DNA of 64,000 nucleotides, taken from NCBI GenBank assembly GCA_021234155.1, contig JAJEKV010000009.1, positions 6,435,546 to 6,499,545 of the forward strand, in the 5' to 3' direction. Positions 57,642 through 64,000 of this stretch are shown piece by piece. Origin of the DNA: Isoetes taiwanensis (lineage: Eukaryota > Streptophyta > Lycopodiopsida > Isoetales > Isoetaceae). Position 1 is the stretch's first letter; each line of letters starts with the position of its first letter. The translations under genes and the position numbers were made by a program. The notes below the pieces were generated by a model. The model worked only from the letters and a program-made list of their open reading frames with translations, made no database searches and was not told the DNA's origin.

Positions 57642-58946
57642 GTATGTACTGAAATTTTTATTGTAGCACTGTTGCTCTTTACTGTAGCTACTGTAGCATA
57701 TTTCACGTGTCACCTTTTCATGTGCTACTCACATGCATATGCGTATGTCTACACAATAATGTTGCTACTGTATTGCTCATGCTATAAATATGAGTTCCTC
57801 TCAGTGGCAGCGCATTAGTCATGTCCCGCAATCCGATCACATCATGTTCTAATTGCAATTGTCGATCTACCTTGCCACCGGCTCCAGAATATGTGGATTC
57901 CATCATTTGCTCCATGAACTATTCTGAAATTTATAGATGCCAGCATAGGGGCTTGGAACTCGATCCTTGGTTGCAGGGAGTTGCAATAGCCTCTGCTAGA
58001 AGTTATCCTGATACATATAAGGTTGTCATCCACCTTGTATGGGTTCCAGAGCATGGAGTTTATGAAGTTAAGAGAGTGATCGTGCCACCTGCTCATGATG
58101 AGCCTGGTTGGTGAAAGAATTGTCCTCTTCTTTTGTAACTGCCATGGTTTTCCTTTGTTGAATAAAAAATCGCCTACATTCAGGCAAGAACTTGATTTGA
58201 AGTGACTCTGCAGCAGTTTTTTGGGTTAATTAACTAAATGTAATATGTATAACAAATCTAAGTAAGAAATGAATTTTATAGAACATATTAATCTCTCGCG
58301 CTCAACGCGAGAAGAAAAGACTCGCGCTCAGCGCGAGAAGAACAAAAAACTAGAAATAACCTAACCACAGTTGACAAATTATGAAAGTAAAATAGTTTTT
58401 TGTTCCAAACAATTTATACAACAGAGCTTTACGAAAGCTATTCTAGTAAGACTGGTAGCAGTGGTGCAGGATCAATAATTATTGTCCTCTGTACAATGTA
58501 ATCTAGTCTATCTGGATCTAGGTTTGTCATCGTCAGCAGGCAGTTCATTTTGGTCTCCAGCATTCCTGAATGGTAGGTCCTCAGACTCTCTAACAAGTTT
58601 CTTTGTCCAGCTTTTAGGATTAAGAAATGGCTCAAAATAAATATAATGCCATTAGATGCAGCTGCATGGAGGACTACTTCTACTATTTGGGCATTGAATT
58701 CGGCTTCTGTTAAGCCCGCTACTTGCTGCACTACACTTCCACATCCATCTCTCTCCTCAGAAACAGGGAGGAGATGGTCGAACTTGTGGACCAATTTATG
58801 ATAATCCCTGAATGGTGTGGCTTTCGGGATATCTCTGTGAAGTGCCATGTCCCTGGCCTTGGTGAGGTGTGACATTCCCCTAGAATATACGATATAAATA
58901 CGTATATCCTAGGCCCACGTCACCATACGAATCTACATTAGTAGAC
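57642..58946. other. Region between transposase-like segments (copy B)
   Basis: Plus-strand frame 57,821-58,114 (PPAPEYVDSIICSMNYSE…) may be an exon but shows no family. Two tandem perfect hairpins, CTCGCGCTCAACGCGAG (58,295-58,311) and CTCGCGCTCAGCGCGAG (58,321-58,337), are present here and degraded in copy A (near 37,229-37,275). Confidence 0.45.
58438..58875 (-). CDS. Unrecognised 145-codon open frame (copy B)
   Basis: Open minus-strand frame with protein-like composition (FDHLLPVSEERDGCGSVVQQ, LTEAEFNAQIVEVVLHAAAS, NGIIFILSHFLILKAGQRNL). The matching DNA in copy A (about 37,390-37,850) is broken. It is opposite to the neighbouring transposase-like exons. No family is recognised; it may be an exon of a minus-strand gene or a chance frame. 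Confidence 0.3.
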   Translation of the reverse strand: MSHLTKARDMALHRDIPKATPFRDYHKLVHKFDHLLPVSEERDGCGSVVQQVAGLTEAEFNAQIVEVVLHAAASNGIIFILSHFLILKAGQRNLLESLRTYHSGMLETKMNCLLTMTNLDPDRLDYIVQRTIIIDPAPLLPVLLE

Positions 58947-60760
58947 TTGTATGCACCAAGCGTGGGGGCATGGCCCTCATGTGTGCTTATACTATGGGAT
59001 CCTATGCACTGCTATAATGGACAGGCTATTGGTGATGACTTTGTGGGAATCTCCATTTCTTCAATGCAGCTTCATAACTTCAGTGTTGAGCTGAAGGACA
59101 AACACTGCTATGCTTGCAATAATATCAACAGTGGTTTAGAGTTGCCAGCCTTGTTGCTCTGGCCAGTGGACTCCATTGAGATAATAGGAAAAGGATGCTT
59201 CAAAGAATTGAGCGTGTTGGAGAAAATAATGTGGTGGTGGATGAAAATGACATTCCTTCCATACCTCCTTTGGATGTATCCATACCAGAAAGAAGGGCCT
59301 ACAACTTCTTGAAGAGGAAGAAGAGGAAGGAAAAGGTGCAGACTGTGAAAGATACTAACAACTGCAGTGAAGAGACTATGCAAGGCGTCAGAGGGGGGGA
59401 TTGTGGCTGCCCCAACAACTGCTTTGGTAGATTCACAGTGAAAGAACTTGTGGAAGCCCGATCAATCTACAAGGAGAAAACTCATGACGCTAGAAAAGCT
59501 TATATTTACAATATCATAGAACATGCATTTGGGCCGTCACCTGATGTCAGGAACAAGAGATTTCCTATTGGTGGGAAATGGATATGCAGCAGTGCAGTGA
59601 CAATCATACTAGGTATTTCAGCTTCTACATGGTGGAGATTAAGGCGGAACCAAAAGAGGGGGGCTTTAATAGGTTGGCATGGTAATTGGGGAAAAAGGAG
59701 GACAACCCCCAGGGTGCTTGCAGCTCATAGTTTATTCGAGAAGCTTGTTAACTATCATGCTGAGAGTATCATTAGAGAAAAAATGGGGTCTCTATGTGTC
59801 CCCCTAAGGAAAACCAAAAATAATTTGTTATATTTTCTATACCTCATATTTTGGGCGGGGCTTTCGAGGTAGGAAGCAATTCCAAATCCGAAAAGCGTAT
59901 AAAGTGAATCCAAAATGGTTTAATGGAACTTTTTTTTTGCCACGTAGCAGCCCACATCATAAAATTCTCTTATGTGGGAGAGGGACAAAATCCCTAAATA
60001 TCGCAAACTCGTGCGATCTGATTGCATCCTCTCTAGACTTTCCGATACCTATGAGTTTCATTGCTACTTCAAACGGAAGAAGAACGGTTCTCTCCTCCAT
60101 GTCTTGTTTCAGATAAGGTTGAAATTTGGAAGTTGAATTTCCGGAACACTTTACACACTTTTGAGTACATAATTCACCAATGGATCGTAAGAAGAAGATG
60201 TTTCATCCTCAGCCAGTATGGTTCAGTTCAGAATTATACTTCCCTGCCTGACAGCAGCATCCAAGAAAAGGTTGATTTGAATGCTTTGCAAATGAATGGT
60301 TAAACACTATCACATTTGGAGTGCTGCTAGCTTGGTTCCTAAAGCTTGGTTTCCATCATACAGGCGTAAATCCTCTTAGGTGCAGGATCAAATTTATGTT
60401 TCCTTATTTTGCATCTTATGTTGCATGTCTGGTGTTCGGATGAGATGATAAGTAAGCTAAAAACGTCATCTTAGATGGGAGATGTCATGTCTTGTTGTAT
60501 GAAATACCTACTGTTAAATTCTGCCACACTCATTCATCCTGAAAACTGCAAGATCCCATGGGTACCACCCATTTGGATGTTGGCTTGGAGTTTGGACTTA
60601 AAACTTTATGCATGGCTTAAGGGTATCAATGAGCATATATTGGCCAAGTTTCCAGTCATTCTAAGTTCTCAAACTCAAGATATTACAAGTTGTATCAGAC
60701 TTTTGCTGCAGAAAACAGTTTTTGCACATCTAAGGTTCCCCCTATGAAATTTCAGCAGTA

Positions 60761-61290
60761 CTTTGAATTAGCTTTTGTAATTTGGCGAGCACTTGAATAA
60801 CTTTGAGGATGACTTGCTTGCCAAACCTCAGCTTCAAATTATAATGTTTGCCTCCTCAAAATAGGTCTGATACAGACGTAGAAAAACTGGTCTAAAAAGT
60901 TTTTCCTTCACAAATCAAGACAAAGAGCAAAAATAAGAAAATAGATCTTGTACTTTGAATTAGCTTTTGTAATTTGGGGAGCACTTGAATAAACTTAAAG
61001 ATGACATGCTTGCCAAATCTCAGCTTCAAATAATACTGTTTACCTCCTCAAAATAGGTCTGATACAGAACTAGAAAAACTGGGTCCTTCACAAAGACAAA
61101 AAGCAAAAATAGATTTTATACTTTGAATTAGCTTTTGTAATTTGGCAAACACTTGAATAACTTCAAGGATGGCTTGCCTGCCAAATCTCAGCTTCAGATA
61201 ACGTTTTGCAACTCAAAATAGCTCTGATACAGACCTAATTTTGTCTTGATTTGTGAAAGACAAAAAGCATAAATTAGAAGGCATTTTAAC
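60761..61290. repeat. ~170-190-bp tandem repeat, about three units (copy B)
   Basis: Units start CTTTGAATTAGCTTTTGTAA at 60,761, 60,953 and 61,121. Each contains CACTTGAATAA, TTGCCAAA.CTCAGCTTCA and TCTGATACAGA. The array lies in the presumed intron of the DUF7869-like gene. Confidence 0.8.
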
Positions 61291-61491
61291 AAATATGATA
61301 TGATCCATGTCCTGTTCCTCAAAACATTGGGTCTTCAAGCAATAATACTCTGTATTACAAAGTAATTGCTCAAACACATCTTCATCAAAGAAAATATGAT
61401 AATCATAGCAATGAACATAGCAAAAGTAATCCCTGTTTTTTGTTCTTTGCAAGATCAAAGTGTTAAACATCTTTGCAAAATCAAAATGTTA

Positions 61492-61607
61492 AACACAAGC
61501 ATGCAGCCAAATGAGATGTCAGGGATTGAACCTAACAAAATCAAAGGTCTGAACACAAACATACAGCCAAATGAGATGTCAGGGATTGAACCTGAGAAAC
61601 CAAAAAA
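61492..61607. repeat. Direct repeat, two ~60-bp units (copy B; also 40,415-40,530)
   Basis: GCCAAATGAGATGTCAGGGA followed by TTGAACCT occurs twice, each preceded by AACACAA.CAT. The same pair is in copy A. Confidence 0.75.
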
Positions 61608-64000
61608 TCTCTCCTTTTTTTTCTTTCTTATATTTCCACCATCTTTATACCTAAAGTTCATGGAGGTTTATACTTCTGGCCACCATGATAACTAGAAATT
61701 AAGTATTATAGTTATCCGGGGATCCAATTGAAACATGAAGTCCTTCCCAGTCATCGTCACTGTTTTTGCTGCACAAGAAGACCTTTTTTGCTTCAGATCT
61801 TGGCATCTAAAAAATGAAATCAATTCTAGAGGTACAATAAAGCAAGAAATAAATCGATTCTCTGTAGCTTCCCCTTGCTACAAAAATCCTAAACCAAGTG
61901 TTGGCATCTGGAAGACAAAAATAAGTCAATTCAAGCAGATTGATCTTCTGTATTTCACCTTCGCTCAAGAACCCTAAACCAAAGCGCTCCCATAAAATTC
62001 AACTTCGATGCCAAGAGAGAATGTCTACGATTGGTTTTTCCAACATTAGGATTTTCAAGAGGCATTATTAAAGGCTGCTCGAGAAGGAAATACGAATTTC
62101 AACACTGGATCGTATTTTGAAAAAATATCGACCGAATCTCTAGAGAGATTTTTTGGCTCGAAAACCATAGATGGGGACATTTTTATTGCCACGTTGACAT
62201 GCCTTTTTAACATTGTACTTGATCCTTATTGGATGAAGGGAAAAGCTGATGTGGAATTTTTGAATTTTGTAGAGGGACAATGGGAAACCCCAATTTTTCT
62301 CTAATACAAAAGTGTAGTTGATGAAGAGGGATGCAGGAAAGTAGTTCGAATGTTGCCTGCATATTTCACACAAAAAGTGATTTTACAAATGATCAACAAT
62401 ATTCTAGAGGAAATGGGTGTGGACAAGATTTCACAATCAACCTTCAGCAAGCTATGGAGTAAGCATTTTTTACATGTCAAAAGAATGCAATATAACAACT
62501 TCTCAAAGTGCAGTATATGCGTGGATTTGTTAGATAAGCTCGAGAAGTCGAAGCTTGAGGTGGAAAGATCAGCAGTTCGGAAGGAAATGAGAATTCACAC
62601 GATGGAGCAAATGTCATGTCGATCAACATACTGGATATGGAGATGCTTATCTACAATGGAACCAGAGAATTTTCTATGCGTCATTCATGACAAGATGGAT
62701 CAGCAAATTACCTGTTTGCCCCAGTTTAGGGCTATATTAAAGTCTGTTGCAAGGTCTTTCCCATTGCAAATATCACTGGCTGGATTCATAACTCATGGCC
62801 AGGGAGCAGCACGGTCATTTTACATTAGAATTATGGGGTGATGGTCTAAACTTCCATGTTGATAGCATTGCAAAAGCATTGCGCGATTTGGAACATGGTT
62901 TTAATTCTTGTAAGCCATTGCAACATCTCTTCAAGGCATTGCATGACACTGGTCCCATGAAACTAGAGGATTTTACCATAGGAAGGATGAATGGGCCAGC
63001 ACCTTCAATTCATGTGAACCCAATACCGGGGCGCCGACTACCCAAGAAGCTACTCTTGCAACTTGACAATTGTGCTGGCCAGAATAAAAATAGATACTTG
63101 TTTGCATACTTGTCGTATCTTACATGGGTTGGAGTGTTTGAAATTGTCTATATTGGTTACTTGATGCCTGGCCACACTCACGAAGACATTGATGCAATGT
63201 TTGGGCATTATAGGATCAAATTGCAGAAAAGTGATGTCACCACCTATCCGAGGCTTTTGGAGCTATTTAAGCAGTGTTCTTCACCTCCTCCTATGGTTCA
63301 TTGATACAAGAAGTCCCCGACTGGAAAGAGTTCATAGAGGGTTATGCTCGTGAAGACCTTATTGGGCATAGTGCTCCATTGCAATTTAGGTTTTGGGTGA
63401 AGAATGGAAAGCCAATAATGCAATACAAGATGCGGGATGGAGATCCTGTGTGGAAACTGGAAGATAAGGATATATTGATTTGGAAAGAGGATGTGGCAGA
63501 TGAACCAATAGTGCCGACAGGAGAGCCTAAAGCTATTAAACCATTAGGAAAAGTGAAGGACTGTGAACGGACTATGGAAGGGATAATAGAGTATATAAAG
63601 TACTGGGAGAAATCCTTAGCAGATAAACACGTAGCACCAGAGAGAAGGGCATGCAATGAAGCACTTGTAAATTATTGGAATGAAGTTCATATACTTTTAG
63701 GGAGTTTGGACACAAGTAGTAGCGTCCTTCGAGAGGTAGAGGATGAAGAGCACTATGTTGGACCTAGAAAAGAGCGTCTCAAGTATTATGGATGCTCCAT
63801 ATGATCCTAAGATGGATTTGAAGGATGGCCAATATTTGATCGTCAGACCATCAGATGAAGATATTTATCCTATTTGGTTAGGGTATACCATCTCGAGTGT
63901 TTGTAGGAAAGCTAATAACCCTAACAGAAACAAGCTGTGTGTGGAGTGGTGGCGTCCAGTAAGTGGAAAAGGAGTCATTACTGAAAAAGAGTGCTACAAA

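Larger units (their letters stand above)
50608..64000. repeat. Segmental duplication, copy B (runs off the window)
   Basis: Same content as copy A without the hAT element. Reading frames are better preserved here. Its left breakpoint (50,608) joins Z gag to unrelated sequence. Confidence 0.9.
58947..64000 (+). pseudogene. DUF7869-like transposase-type gene, copy B (3' end beyond window)
   Basis: Upstream block 59,195-59,872: acidic/basic leader, a Cys cluster CGCPNNCF with FTVKELVEARSIYKEK, then GKWICSSAVTIILGISASTW. Downstream block 62,350-64,000: SKCSICVDLLDKLEKSK, IHDKMDQQ, then the core LQLDNCAGQNKNRYLFAYL and YLMPGHTHEDIDAMFGHYR (about 63,050-63,225), typical of DUF7869. The Asp/His pattern recalls an RNase H-fold transposase core, which is an inference. 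A C-terminal part runs off the window (DLKDGQYLIVRPSDEDIYPI, IWLGYTISSVCRK). Frameshifts occur near 62,800, 63,295 and 63,800. About 2.4 kb between the blocks looks intronic and contains tandem repeats. Confidence 0.6.

Overview
The window looks like repeat-dense nuclear DNA from a land plant. Almost everything recognisable is mobile-element sequence: Ty3/gypsy LTR retrotransposons with plant-type primer-binding sites (tRNA-iMet complement, and a TGCC..TTGCCGGGG type), a CACTA end, a hAT element, tRNA-derived SINEs and an L1-like LINE. A non-seed plant is possible but is not shown. No bacterial-type operon, rRNA or tRNA gene was seen, and nearly every reading frame is broken by small indels or stops.

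Nested region, 1-30,367. One old minus-strand Ty3/gypsy element (X) spans the whole block. Its LTR begins at 30,367 and is split by a complete second gypsy element (Z, 19,042-30,101, 5-bp target duplication AAGAA). After the X primer-binding site (17,720-17,731) come two extra genes that are not gag or pol. The first (15,762-16,997) ends in a divergent histone H3 fold. The second (13,427-14,909) is unrecognised. Each is preceded by two or three copies of a ~70-nt palindromic repeat and then a matching CCTATAARTAGAC-type TATA box. X gag and protease follow (11.3-13.3 kb, with a SINE inside). The X frame is then interrupted by a third retroelement (Y, 747-11,275), bounded by 60-bp inverted repeats, before X reverse transcriptase resumes at 746-1. 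Y itself holds a full-length LINE (2,491-8,356, with target duplication), a small inverted-repeat element and SINE-like pieces.

Duplicated region. 28,831-42,888 (copy A) and 50,608-64,000 (copy B, running off the window) are copies of one segment: part of Z, its 5' LTR, the outer end of the X LTR, a CACTA end, an unidentified gene fragment, a DUF8039-like exon and a DUF7869-like (transposase-like) gene. Copy A carries a 709-bp hAT element with an 8-bp target duplication; copy B carries what looks like its excision footprint. Differences between the copies fall strikingly often at CAG/CTG trinucleotides.

Spacer, 42.9-50.6 kb. This holds a LINE-type 3' end, poly(A) tracts, a duplicated 150-bp block, a ~400-bp degenerate repeat, a GT-rich minisatellite and a CATGCCA-type minisatellite. 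No convincing host gene was found there.

The most novel element is X: a gypsy element whose leader appears to carry two separately promoted genes with a shared upstream palindrome array, one of them histone-like.
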